Shown piece by piece: positions 7,495-15,256 of a stretch of 34,325 nucleotides of DNA. The translations under genes and the position numbers were made by a program. Where the stretch lies: positions 1 to 34,325 of the forward strand of contig JAITKV010000003.1 of assembly GCA_031278215.1 (NCBI GenBank), in the 5' to 3' direction. This stretch comes from Spirochaetaceae bacterium. Its GTDB lineage: Bacteria > Spirochaetota > Spirochaetia > Treponematales > Breznakiellaceae. Positions within the stretch are counted from its first letter, which is position 1. Each line of letters opens with the position of its first letter. The notes below the pieces were generated by a model, which saw only the letters and a list, made by a program, of their open reading frames with translations, did no database searches and was not told where the DNA came from.

Positions 7495-7904
7495 TTAGTA
7501 TTCTTGATTGTAGTTTTTGCGCGGCCCTCTTTTTGCCGCATGAAAAATCTGTCCAGGTTAAAGATCTTTTTATGAAGTTCGCCAACGACGACGAGCTGGC
7601 GGTGCCGGTCCAGTTCTGGGATGAGATGACCGGACTTCTTCTTACCGCCATGGCCCGAAACAGGCTAAAACACGCGGACGCCCTTGAAATAAACCGGCTT
7701 CTTAGTATGTACCATTTTACCACGGAAGTCTCCTTTGCGGGGGATTATACCGGCCATCTTTTAGATCTGGCGGGACTTTACGGACTTAATACCATGGAGG
7801 CGGCGTACCTGGAACTGGCGATCCGCAAGCAGGGAAAACTGGGCACCCTAAGCGGCAAGCTTAAGGCGGCCTGTGTAAAGGCGGGGATAGAGACCCTGCT
7901 GTAG
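7491..7904 (+). CDS. PIN-domain (VapC-like) toxin with altered acidic residues
   Basis: A 137-residue PIN-domain protein coupled to the upstream antitoxin. VapC-type toxins are Mg2+-dependent RNases that cut tRNA or rRNA. The first acidic residue (D6 in ILDCSF) and the second (D44/E45 in FWDEMTGLL) are present. The usual DAAYLELA motif reads MEAAYLELA (E103), and the usual TLD aspartate is serine (S121 in TLSGKL). The C-terminus (KLKAACVKAGIETL) is typical. The active site may therefore be weakened or use different metal ligands. Family assignment is good; activity is uncertain. Confidence 0.85.
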   Translation: MISILDCSFCAALFLPHEKSVQVKDLFMKFANDDELAVPVQFWDEMTGLLLTAMARNRLKHADALEINRLLSMYHFTTEVSFAGDYTGHLLDLAGLYGLNTMEAAYLELAIRKQGKLGTLSGKLKAACVKAGIETLL

Positions 7905-7921
7905 CGGAGGTTCCGGTTTTG

Positions 7922-7930
7922 TGCTATGCT
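7922..7930 (+). promoter_or_regulatory. Extended -10 of the SDR gene (leaderless-type)
   Basis: TGC followed by TATGCT (7925-7930), an extended -10, ends seven bases before ATG 7938. No good -35 was seen. This supports 7938 over the earlier ATG 7926, which lies inside the hexamer. Confidence 0.4.
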
Positions 7931-7937
7931 TTTATCC

Positions 7938-8753
7938 ATGAAGGATATACATGGAGGGGTGGTCCTTATCACCGGCGGCGCGTCCGGCATAGGCCGGATC
8001 ATGGCCCTGGATTTTGCCCGCCGGGGCGCCCGGGTGACGGTTTGGGACCTTGACGCCGCGGCCCTGTCGGAACTGGAAACAGAAGCCGCCGCTTCGGGTC
8101 TGGCCCTTACCGGCGTGGTCTGCGATGTTTCCGACAGGGCCGCGGTGTACCGCCGGGCCAGGGCGCTGGAAAAAAATCCGGGGCCGCCGGATATTCTAAT
8201 TAACAATGCCGGGGTGGTGTCGGGAAAGACCCTGCTGGAAACACCGGACGAAAAAATAGAACAAACCATGGCCGTTAACGTTTTCCCCCTTTTTTGGACC
8301 GTCAAGGCCTTTCTTCCTTCCATGCTTGAACGGGGAAGGGGCCATATTGTTACCATCGCGTCCGCCGCCGGTCTTATCGGCGTCCGGGGCCTGGCGGATT
8401 ATTCCGTTTCCAAGTTCGCCGCCATAGGCTTTGACGAATCTTTGCGGATGGAACTGCGGCGTGTAAAAAGCGCCGTTAAAACCACCGTGGTATGTCCCTT
8501 TTTTATCGACACCGGAATGTTTAGGGGGGTAAAAACCCGGTTTCCCCTGCTGCTTCCTATTTTAAAAAGCGGCGACGCCGCGGCCCGCATTGTCCGGGCG
8601 GTGCTTAAAAATAAAAAGCGGCTTATTATGCCCCGGTTTGTACACGCCGTTTTGTGGCTGCGGATCCTTCCATTGGGAATACTGGACGCCGTGGCGGATT
8701 TTTTTGGCATAAACCATTCCATGGATGCATTTACGGGAAGAACGGCGAACTAA
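7938..8753 (+). CDS. Short-chain dehydrogenase/reductase (classical SDR)
   Basis: A 271-residue NAD(P)-dependent oxidoreductase. The cofactor motif TGGASGIG is at residues ~12-19, then CDVSD, NNAG, the catalytic serine in IASAAG, and the YSVSK catalytic pair. The C-terminus adds a hydrophobic tail (RFVHAVLWLRILPLGILDAVADFFG) resembling membrane-associated SDRs that act on lipid alcohols or ketones. The aldehyde dehydrogenase gene follows 31 bp downstream, so the two may oxidise an alcohol to an acid in sequence; that pairing is inference. ATG 7926 is an alternative start. Confidence 0.9.
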   Translation: MKDIHGGVVLITGGASGIGRIMALDFARRGARVTVWDLDAAALSELETEAAASGLALTGVVCDVSDRAAVYRRARALEKNPGPPDILINNAGVVSGKTLLETPDEKIEQTMAVNVFPLFWTVKAFLPSMLERGRGHIVTIASAAGLIGVRGLADYSVSKFAAIGFDESLRMELRRVKSAVKTTVVCPFFIDTGMFRGVKTRFPLLLPILKSGDAAARIVRAVLKNKKRLIMPRFVHAVLWLRILPLGILDAVADFFGINHSMDAFTGRTAN

Positions 8754-8784
8754 GCGCCGGGCCGTACAATAAGGAGAAGAAGGG

Positions 8785-10293
8785 ATGACCAAGAGCGAAT
8801 TTGGAGCTTGCATTAAAAAGGCCCGGAACGCCCAGAAAATTTGGGCGGCCCTGCCCTATGGCCAACGGGAGAGGCGTCTTAAAAAAGCGGGGACATACCT
8901 GGCCGCCCATGTGGAGGAACTGCGGGAAACCGTATGCCGGGACACCGGGAAGCTTCCCCTGGACGCCCTGGCCGCGGAGATCCTGCCGGCCATAATGGCC
9001 CTGGATTATTACCGCCAAAAGGGCAGGGCCTTCCTTGCCCCCCGGCGGATCCGCGGGGGAAACCCCCTGATGTTCAACAAACGCAGCCGCATGGTATACG
9101 AACCCTATGGGGTGGTGGGAATTATTTCTCCCTGGAACTATCCCTTTGCCATTCCCTTTTCCGAAATAGTCATGGCCCTTTTGGCGGGAAACGCCGTGGT
9201 CTTTAAAATTTCTTCCCGCAGCCTCCGCGTGGGCCGGGCCCTGGAGGCCATGTTCGCCGCGGCGGATCTGCCCCAGGGGCTTTTTACATACGTGGAAATG
9301 GCCGGCCGGGACGCGGGGCCCGCCTTTATTGGCAGCCCCGGCGCGCCGGGGCCCGGCACGCCGGGAGTGGACAAGCTTTTTTTTACCGGCTCCACCGCCA
9401 CCGGCAGGGAACTGATGACCCTGGCCGCGCCGCGGCTCCTTCCCCTGGTACTGGAACTGGGGGGCGCCGATGCGGCTATCGTTAGGGCGGACGCCGATGT
9501 AGACCGGGCCGCTGCGGGAATAGCCTGGGCGGCCTTTTCCAACGCCGGCCAATCCTGCGGCGGGGTCCAGCGGATCATCGTTCACCAGGACCTGTACGAG
9601 GTTTTTCTGGAAAAATTCTGCGCCCTGGTCCGGGGCCTTCGCCGGGGGATCGATCTGGGGCCCATGTCTACCCTGGCCCAGAAACAGGAAGTACGCCGGC
9701 AGGTGGAACGCTGCCTCCGTATGGGCGCCCGGATTGCCGCCAAGAGCGGCGAAGCTTTCTTTCAGGAAGAAAAAACCACCGAAGCCCCCGCGGTGGTTCT
9801 TCGGGACGTAAAATTCGGCATGCCCATTATGGAAGAGGAAGTTTTCGGCCCCGTGGCGGGGGTAATTCCCGCGGCGGACGACGAAGAGGCCCTGGGCATT
9901 GCCAATAACTCCTGCTACGGCCTTACCGCTTCGATCTGGTCCCGAAACCGCCGCAGGGCCCGTTCCCTGGCGGGGCGGATCAATGCCGGGGTGGTAATGA
10001 TAAACGACCACCTTATGTCTCACGGCCTGGCGGAAACCCCCTGGGGGGGCTTTGGCAATTCGGGGCTGGGCAGAAGCCACGGAGAACCGGGGTTTAAAGA
10101 AATGGTCAAGGCCCGGGTAATCGTGGACGATATCCTTCCCGGGGTAAAACGGGATATTTTTTGGTACCCCTATTCAGAGGAGGTTTTTACGGGCATAAGG
10201 GCGATTGTGGACATGGTTTCCGGCAAAGCCGGCCAAAGGATCGCCGCGATCCCCCGGGTCCTAAGGGTGTTTTTCCGGTATTGGAAGAAATAG
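8785..10293 (+). CDS. NAD(P)-dependent aldehyde dehydrogenase
   Basis: A 502-residue ALDH-superfamily enzyme. Motifs: PWNYP with the oxyanion asparagine N118, VVFKIS lysine 141, FTGSTATGRE, the general base E224 in LELGG, catalytic C258 in NAGQSCGG, and EEEVFGPV. Aldehyde oxidation to the acid is the expected reaction; the substrate is unknown. The C-terminus (SEEVFTGIRAIVDMV...RVFFRYWKK) extends past the usual end with an amphipathic, basic tail reminiscent of membrane-attached fatty-aldehyde dehydrogenases. The start is well supported by AAGGAG nine bases before ATG 8785. It lies downstream of the SDR gene and is probably co-transcribed. Confidence 0.95.
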   Translation: MTKSEFGACIKKARNAQKIWAALPYGQRERRLKKAGTYLAAHVEELRETVCRDTGKLPLDALAAEILPAIMALDYYRQKGRAFLAPRRIRGGNPLMFNKRSRMVYEPYGVVGIISPWNYPFAIPFSEIVMALLAGNAVVFKISSRSLRVGRALEAMFAAADLPQGLFTYVEMAGRDAGPAFIGSPGAPGPGTPGVDKLFFTGSTATGRELMTLAAPRLLPLVLELGGADAAIVRADADVDRAAAGIAWAAFSNAGQSCGGVQRIIVHQDLYEVFLEKFCALVRGLRRGIDLGPMSTLAQKQEVRRQVERCLRMGARIAAKSGEAFFQEEKTTEAPAVVLRDVKFGMPIMEEEVFGPVAGVIPAADDEEALGIANNSCYGLTASIWSRNRRRARSLAGRINAGVVMINDHLMSHGLAETPWGGFGNSGLGRSHGEPGFKEMVKARVIVDDILPGVKRDIFWYPYSEEVFTGIRAIVDMVSGKAGQRIAAIPRVLRVFFRYWKK

Positions 10294-10341
10294 CTAATAC
10301 CCTTTATTATAAGGGGGCTCTGGAAACCCCGGTTAGGTTTG

Positions 10342-10376
10342 CGAAGCTTCGGCCTTTGGCCGCGGTCAAAGACCGC
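10342..10376. repeat. Three abutting small palindromes
   Basis: CGAAGCTTCG (10342-10351), GGCC-TTT-GGCC (10351-10361) and GCGGTC-AAA-GACCGC (10362-10376) follow each other without gaps between the ALDH and the first cNMP gene. The arrangement resembles the tandem palindromes at 1326-1379. Confidence 0.7.
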
Positions 10377-10431
10377 CTGAGTATATCGATCTTGGGGCTT
10401 AGGACGCTCCAAACAAAATAGAGGTTTGCCG

Positions 10432-11439
10432 TTGGAACAGCAGAGTTTGAAGCAGGTTATGGATCCCACGCCGATTAAAACAACGGAACTGTTTACCTCC
10501 CTGCTGAGCAGAGAAACCGATTATGTTATTAAACGTTCCTGCATCATCAATTTGAGAAAAAAGGCCAGACTTTTTAGCATAGGCCAAAAAGCGGAACACT
10601 TTTATATGCTTTTGGAAGGAACCATCCGGATCTTTAAACCCCTGGAAGACGGGGGCAACCTCGAACTGGCCCGGTACGCCCCGGGGGACACGATAGGGGA
10701 TTTTGATTTCGCCCGCAAAGCGGAATACGACGCCAATGCGGAGGCGGAAGAAGACGCCATCCTGATCATGTTTCCCGCCCTGGGTTTTACCATGGACGAC
10801 TTTGTTACCGAAGAACCCTACATTGTTTCCCGAATTCTTCTTAATTCCATTATCATGATGACCGGCCGCATTAAGTCCACCCAAAAAATACTGCTGGAAA
10901 ACCTGTCCTGGGTTAACGAACTTCAACGCCGGGCCTACGAAGATCCCGGCACGGGGCTTTGGAAGCAAAGCTACCTAAAAGACGAAAGCAACCGGATCCT
11001 GCAGGTTCCCACCGCCCTGATCATGCTTAAGCCGGACCGGTTCAAGATCCTGGTAGATTCCCGGGGCCACGAGGCGGGGGACGAAGCGATGATCCAGTTT
11101 GCCATGATCCTTAAAAGCTTTGTCCGCAGAATCGGACGAGGATGGGCCATGCGCTTTAAAAGCAACGAAACCGGCTTGATAATTAACAAGTGTCCCGGCC
11201 CCCTGGCGGAAAAGGTGGTTCGGGAACTGTCCCGGGCCATCTCCTGCATTGCCCCGGTCCCCGCCCAGGGGGACATCCCTTCTTTTCCCTTTAGCGGCAC
11301 CATTGCATATTCCCTGTGGCCCGGCGACGGCCATAATTGGGACAAACTGTTTAAGGAAACCTACGAAACCCTCTTGGAAACCTGGAAGAACGGCGGGGGC
11401 GGAAAAACAGTGCGCTATGGCAGCCAGGAGCAAAGATGA
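10432..11439 (+). CDS. cNMP-binding-like protein with degenerate GGDEF domain
   Basis: About 335 residues. Residues ~15-135 form a cyclic-nucleotide-binding-like beta roll (LFSIGQKAEHFYMLLEGTIRIFKP, LARYAPGDTIGDFDF), but the phosphate-binding cassette lacks the usual PRxAT arginine. Residues ~175-325 follow the GGDEF fold (DPGTGLWKQSYLKDE, ALIMLKPDRFKILVDSRGHEAGDEAM), with the active site replaced by FKSNETGLII. It should neither make c-di-GMP nor bind cNMP classically. Its stop overlaps the start of an intact paralogue by four bases. It may act as a regulatory partner of that enzyme; this is inference. TTG 10432 with GAGG at 10421-10424 is chosen; TTG 10426 and ATG 10459 are alternatives. 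Confidence 0.8.
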   Translation: MEQQSLKQVMDPTPIKTTELFTSLLSRETDYVIKRSCIINLRKKARLFSIGQKAEHFYMLLEGTIRIFKPLEDGGNLELARYAPGDTIGDFDFARKAEYDANAEAEEDAILIMFPALGFTMDDFVTEEPYIVSRILLNSIIMMTGRIKSTQKILLENLSWVNELQRRAYEDPGTGLWKQSYLKDESNRILQVPTALIMLKPDRFKILVDSRGHEAGDEAMIQFAMILKSFVRRIGRGWAMRFKSNETGLIINKCPGPLAEKVVRELSRAISCIAPVPAQGDIPSFPFSGTIAYSLWPGDGHNWDKLFKETYETLLETWKNGGGGKTVRYGSQEQR

Positions 11440-12431
11440 CCCAGTCTCCTATTTCCGATCCGGTATTGATTAATTCCCCCCTCTTTGCATCCATGAGCGA
11501 ATTGGAATTTAACGCCGTAACGGCTTTTATGGAGCGCCGCCGGGTTGCCGCAGGGGATACGGTCTTTAACGAGGGGGACCATGGGGAGGATATGTTTATC
11601 CTCCTTTCCGGCTCTTTAAGCGCCTACAAAAAACAGTCCGACGGAACCCAGCGGTGGATGTTCGACATAAACCCCGGATCGTTCCTGGGAGAAATGTCGA
11701 TCATCGCCAGCGAACCCCGGTCCGCCACAATTAAAGCGAAGGACGATTCGCACCTGATGGTTCTTCAGGGTATAGATTTTTACCGCATCGTTTTTGAACA
11801 TCCCATGGTAGGGATAAAGATGCTCAATTCCATTGGAAAAGTCCAGAACGGCTGGCTTAACCAGTCATCCCGGCACCTTAAAGACCTGGTCCAGTGGGGC
11901 GAAACCGCCCGCCGCCGGGCCATCACCGATGAACTAACGGGCCTTTACAACCGGAATTTCCTTGAGGAATCCATCAAGGACCGTTTTAAAATAGGGGCCG
12001 TGGGGGCCCGGAAAATGTCTCTTATTATGATGGATCTGGACAAGGTTCACGAAATTAACGACCGGTACGGACCTGCGGGGGGAGACCAGGTGATTATCGC
12101 CGTGGCCAATGTGCTTAAAACCATGGGCCGCCCCGGTGATATAGTCGCCCGGCTTTCGGGGGATGAATTCGCGGTTCTGCTGCCGGATACCGACGGCCAC
12201 GACGCGGTAACGGTGGCGGAAAAAATCCGGGAAAAGGTGTCGAACCAGCAGGTGCCGGTTCCAAAAAGTCCCGGCGCCCCGGATACGGAGATATTGCATA
12301 TCCGGACCAGCATGGGCGTCGCGGTGGCGCCCACGCAGGCGGATAATGTGCGGGATCTGGTCTTTGTCGCCGATACCGCCCTGCGCAGGGCCAAGGAACT
12401 GGGACGGAACAGGGTAGAATTAGCCCAATAG
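11436..12431 (+). CDS. cNMP-binding domain protein with intact GGDEF diguanylate cyclase
   Basis: 331 residues. Residues ~15-125 are a cyclic-nucleotide-binding domain with an intact phosphate-binding cassette (FLGEMSIIASEPRSATIKA). A helical linker (~130-160) leads to a GGDEF domain (DELTGLYNRNFLEE, MMDLDKVHEINDRYGPAGGD) with the active-site loop SGDEF at 241-245. The inhibitory I-site RxxD (RPGD, 232-235) lies exactly five residues before it. Expected role: c-di-GMP synthesis from two GTP, gated by a cyclic nucleotide and product-inhibited. Translation is coupled to the degenerate paralogue upstream (ATGA overlap). There is no membrane segment, so it is cytoplasmic. Confidence 0.93.
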   Translation: MTQSPISDPVLINSPLFASMSELEFNAVTAFMERRRVAAGDTVFNEGDHGEDMFILLSGSLSAYKKQSDGTQRWMFDINPGSFLGEMSIIASEPRSATIKAKDDSHLMVLQGIDFYRIVFEHPMVGIKMLNSIGKVQNGWLNQSSRHLKDLVQWGETARRRAITDELTGLYNRNFLEESIKDRFKIGAVGARKMSLIMMDLDKVHEINDRYGPAGGDQVIIAVANVLKTMGRPGDIVARLSGDEFAVLLPDTDGHDAVTVAEKIREKVSNQQVPVPKSPGAPDTEILHIRTSMGVAVAPTQADNVRDLVFVADTALRRAKELGRNRVELAQ

Positions 12432-12492
12432 ACGCCGCCCCTTGATAATAAGGGACGCCGTTAAAAATCCAAGGGGGGGAGGAAATAAAAAG

Positions 12493-12942
12493 ATGATAGT
12501 CCTGGCCAATGATCACGCGGGGGTGGAATTAAAAAAGGAAATTGCGGGGCTTTTGGAAAAATTAAACTTTCCCTACAAAGACCTGGGGGTTAACAGCCCG
12601 GAAAGTACCGATTACCCTCTTTGGGGCTACCGGGCCGCGAAACTGGTGGCCTCCGGTGAATGCGACCGGGGAATAATTATCTGCGGAACCGGGGTGGGCA
12701 TTTCCCTGGCGGCCAACAAGGTCCGGGGAATACGCTGCGTGGTCTGTACCGACTGCTACAGCGCAAAACTTTCCCGGGAACACAACGATGCCAATATGCT
12801 TGCCCTGGGGGGCCGTGTGGTGGGTCCCGATTTGGCAAAGATGATCGTCCAAATTTGGCTTGAAACTTCTTTTGCGGGAGGGGAACGGCACAGCCGGCGG
12901 GTAAACATGATCGGCAAGATAGAACAGGGGCAGGAACCATAG
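12493..12942 (+). CDS. rpiB: Ribose-5-phosphate isomerase B
   Basis: Interconverts ribose-5-phosphate and ribulose-5-phosphate in the pentose phosphate pathway. 149 residues, the normal size. Motifs: N-terminal IVLANDHAGVELK, YPLWGYRAA, the catalytic cysteine in IICGTGVGISLAANK, and SREHNDANMLALGGRVVG. LacA/RpiB-family sugar isomerases resemble each other, but the proton-abstracting cysteine fits RpiB. ATG 12493 is preferred over the longer frame at 12442, because a long G-rich Shine-Dalgarno (GGGAGG) precedes it and the conserved start follows. It lies 61 bp after the diguanylate cyclase gene and is convergent with the hydrolase gene. Confidence 0.93.
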   Translation: MIVLANDHAGVELKKEIAGLLEKLNFPYKDLGVNSPESTDYPLWGYRAAKLVASGECDRGIIICGTGVGISLAANKVRGIRCVVCTDCYSAKLSREHNDANMLALGGRVVGPDLAKMIVQIWLETSFAGGERHSRRVNMIGKIEQGQEP

Positions 12943-12965
12943 GGGAAGCCCCGCCGGGGTCCCGG

Positions 12966-13943
12966 TTAGTGCCGATCCCAGAAAAGCACATCCAGGGGCA
13001 GGACGCTGCTCCAATAGGGATTAAGGTTATGGTTGGCGTTTTTGTATACCTCGTAGCGCAGATCGATCTTTCCTAATCCTGCCTTTTCCCGCCGCTGGTT
13101 TTCCATCGTTACCGCCCCCGCAAAGGCGTCGTTCCAGGCCTTGGGCACCGCCGTGTCCTTATCCCCCTGTTCAAGCAAAATGGGGGTTCCCGGGGCTATG
13201 CGGTGGAGCTGGGAAAAAAGGGAAAAATCCGCCGCGGAATGTTCCTTTTTGAATTGTTCGGCCCATGCGGTTCTGCGGCGGTAATGGGCAAGGCTGTCGG
13301 GAAAGGCTATGCTCACCGGCGCCCAGAGCACCGTGGGAACCGGCTTTTGGATAATCTCCAAAAAATGAATCGCCACCTGCCCCCCGTTACTGTGGCCCCA
13401 TAAAACCAGTTTTTTAAAGGATCCCGGCAGGCTTATCCTGTCCTCCCGGGGAATGGAAGGGGCAAACCTAAAATCGGGATCTTCCAGGCTTTTATACAGT
13501 TCCAGCGCGTTTATGGTCGAGTAAAACTGGTGCAGTTCCGCCGGCTCCGGGGTGGGAGAAGAGCCGCCGTAACCGGGAAAATCCGGGGCTATGACCGCAT
13601 AACCCCGCTGCAGGTAGCCCCGGGCGGGATTTTCCGTGCCCTTGCCGGTATAATAGCCCTCGGGATTTTGATGCCCCCGGAGCATGATCACCATGCCCTT
13701 GATGTTTTCGGAACTTATGGCGGGAATGCTCATCCGGGCGCTGATCGTTAGATCCATGGACCGGAACGATACATTGTACGCGTATTGCAGGCTGTTTTTA
13801 AAAACCATACTTTGTACCGTAATAGGACTTGCCTTGTAGGAATACGCCTGAAGGCTCCGTAAGGAAAAGTCCCCCATCCGCTTCTGGGCGCCTGCAAAAA
13901 CGGGAAGCCCCGCGCAAAGTAAAATCAGGCCTATTTTTTTCAT
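12966..13943 (-). CDS. Secreted alpha/beta hydrolase (esterase/peptidase S9-like)
   Basis: 325 residues with an N-terminal signal peptide (KKIGLILLCAGLPVFAGAQ), so periplasmic or exported. The core is an alpha/beta hydrolase: RGYAVIAPDFPGYGGS, the nucleophile elbow GHSNGG (serine), the acid in LEQGDKDTAVP, and the histidine in NANHNLNP. The family spans prolyl-oligopeptidase-like and acetyl-xylan-esterase-like enzymes; the substrate is not evident. The start at 13943 gives a clean signal peptide, and a TTGTAT-N17-TATACT promoter ends seven bases before it. It is divergent from purE with back-to-back promoters and convergent with rpiB. Confidence 0.85.
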   Translation of the reverse strand: MKKIGLILLCAGLPVFAGAQKRMGDFSLRSLQAYSYKASPITVQSMVFKNSLQYAYNVSFRSMDLTISARMSIPAISSENIKGMVIMLRGHQNPEGYYTGKGTENPARGYLQRGYAVIAPDFPGYGGSSPTPEPAELHQFYSTINALELYKSLEDPDFRFAPSIPREDRISLPGSFKKLVLWGHSNGGQVAIHFLEIIQKPVPTVLWAPVSIAFPDSLAHYRRRTAWAEQFKKEHSAADFSLFSQLHRIAPGTPILLEQGDKDTAVPKAWNDAFAGAVTMENQRREKAGLGKIDLRYEVYKNANHNLNPYWSSVLPLDVLFWDRH

Positions 13944-13950
13944 TACCTTA

Positions 13951-13979
13951 AGTATATATGTTTTTTGGGGACAATACAA
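13951..13979 (-). promoter_or_regulatory. Promoter of the secreted hydrolase (leaderless-type)
   Basis: On the minus strand, TTGTAT (13979-13974), 17 bases, TATACT (13956-13951), then seven bases to ATG 13943. The -35 lies six bases from the -35 of the divergent purE promoter. Confidence 0.6.
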
Positions 13980-13985
13980 CGGCAC

Positions 13986-14014
13986 TTGAATTTTTCGGCC
14001 TTAACCGGTAGGCT
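13986..14014 (+). promoter_or_regulatory. Promoter of the purECF operon (leaderless-type)
   Basis: TTGAAT (13986-13991), 17 bases, TAGGCT (14009-14014), then seven bases to ATG 14022. The -10 is imperfect, but its spacing matches the other genes with this layout. No purine riboswitch-like leader fits, because there would be no leader. Confidence 0.45.
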
Positions 14015-14021
14015 CAAACCC

Positions 14022-14498
14022 ATGAAGGCCGCCCTTATCTTCGGATCCCGATCCGACCAGGGGATCATGCAAAAGGCCGCCGCGGTCCTTAGGGATTACG
14101 GTATCGGTTTTTCTGCCCATGTAGTTTCGGCTCACCGGACCCCGGAACTGCTGGATAAAACGATCCGGGAACTTGAAGAAGACGGAACAGAGGTGATCAT
14201 TGCCGGGGCGGGCCTGGCGGCCCATTTGCCGGGGCTTATCGCCGCGAAAACCCTGATTCCGGTGATCGGGGTCCCCATTGCGTCGGGGTCCCTGGGGGGC
14301 CTGGACGCCCTTTTTTCTGTTGTCCAAATGCCAAAACCCGTACCGGTGGCAACCGTGGGGGTGGATAATGCATCTAACGCCGCGTATCTGGCGGCCCAAA
14401 TACTGGGCATAAAATATCCGGAATTGAAAAAAAAGCTTGCAGACCACAGAGCCGGAATGAAGAACGAACTAGCCGGGCAGAGCAGGATTGAGTTATAA
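14022..14498 (+). CDS. purE: N5-carboxyaminoimidazole ribonucleotide mutase (class I PurE)
   Basis: Purine synthesis: N5-CAIR to CAIR. 158 residues. [30 protein letters not shown] and [22 protein letters not shown] match class I (E. coli type) PurE. Treponema denticola carries the class II type, which lacks the SAHRTPE and AAHLPG forms, so this copy differs from that relative. Class I normally needs PurK to supply N5-CAIR, and no purK is present in this window. ATG 14022 is chosen over the longer frame from 13965 by homology and by the promoter position. purC follows ten bases downstream. Confidence 0.94.
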   Translation: MKAALIFGSRSDQGIMQKAAAVLRDYGIGFSAHVVSAHRTPELLDKTIRELEEDGTEVIIAGAGLAAHLPGLIAAKTLIPVIGVPIASGSLGGLDALFSVVQMPKPVPVATVGVDNASNAAYLAAQILGIKYPELKKKLADHRAGMKNELAGQSRIEL

Positions 14499-14508
14499 GG
14501 GGGACGCC

Positions 14509-15255
14509 ATGGCGGACAAACAGATTGAACGGGGAGCCATGCTTTACGAAGGCAAGGCAAAGCAGATCTATGCGGCGCCCAGCAAGGATCTGGTGATTAT
14601 CCATTATAAAGATGATGCCACGGCCTTTAACGGTGAAAAAAAGGGACAGATTGAAAATAAGGGAATTATCAACAACAAGCTTTCGGCAAGCTTTTTTCGC
14701 CTGCTGGAATCTTTCGGGATCCCCACCCATTTTGTTACCAGGCTTAGCGACCGGGACCAGCTTTGCAGAAATGTTAAAATTATTCCCCTGGAAGTGATTG
14801 TCCGGAACGTCGTGGCCGGGTCCCTGGCTAAGCGGAGCGGACAGCCGGAGGGAACGGAACTTCCCGAACCCATGGTGGAACTTACCTATAAGGACGACGC
14901 CCAGGGGGATCCCCTGATTACAAAAGAAGAGGCCGTTTCCAAGGGCGCCGCGGGGCCGGAAGAGATCGATCGCATCTGCGGCATGGCCCTTCAGGTTAAC
15001 GGCATACTGCGTCCCTTTTTACTCAAAAAAAAGCTTAAACTTATCGATTTTAAACTTGAATTTGGCCGGAGCGGCGAAGACCACATAGTCCTGGCGGACG
15101 AGATCTCCCCCGATACCTGCCGCTTTTGGGACGCGGAGACCGGCAAAAAACTCGACAAGGACCGTTTTCGCCAGGATCTGGACGGCGTTCCGGAAGCTTA
15201 CATAGAAGTTTGGGAAAGGGTCGGCGACTACAGTGTTGCTTCCGTCGCCGAATAA
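14509..15255 (+). CDS. purC: Phosphoribosylaminoimidazole-succinocarboxamide synthase
   Basis: SAICAR synthetase joins aspartate to CAIR using ATP in purine synthesis. 248 residues, normal for the bacterial enzyme. Motifs: [11 protein letters not shown] (ATP loop), [51 protein letters not shown] and [17 protein letters not shown] 14509 is preceded by AAGGGGGA. It is the middle gene of purE-purC-purF, with only one base between its stop and purF. Confidence 0.96.
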   Translation: MADKQIERGAMLYEGKAKQIYAAPSKDLVIIHYKDDATAFNGEKKGQIENKGIINNKLSASFFRLLESFGIPTHFVTRLSDRDQLCRNVKIIPLEVIVRNVVAGSLAKRSGQPEGTELPEPMVELTYKDDAQGDPLITKEEAVSKGAAGPEEIDRICGMALQVNGILRPFLLKKKLKLIDFKLEFGRSGEDHIVLADEISPDTCRFWDAETGKKLDKDRFRQDLDGVPEAYIEVWERVGDYSVASVAE

Positions 15256-15256
15256 C

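Noticed and set aside
8731-10080. A 449-codon open frame opposite the aldehyde dehydrogenase gene
   Set aside because: It mirrors the codon bias of the ALDH gene, is glycine/proline/histidine-rich without family motifs, and the plus-strand gene has all catalytic residues.
13186-13443. A possible insertion sequence around the secreted hydrolase
   Set aside because: No terminal inverted repeats, target duplications or transposase motifs; the gene is an intact alpha/beta hydrolase.
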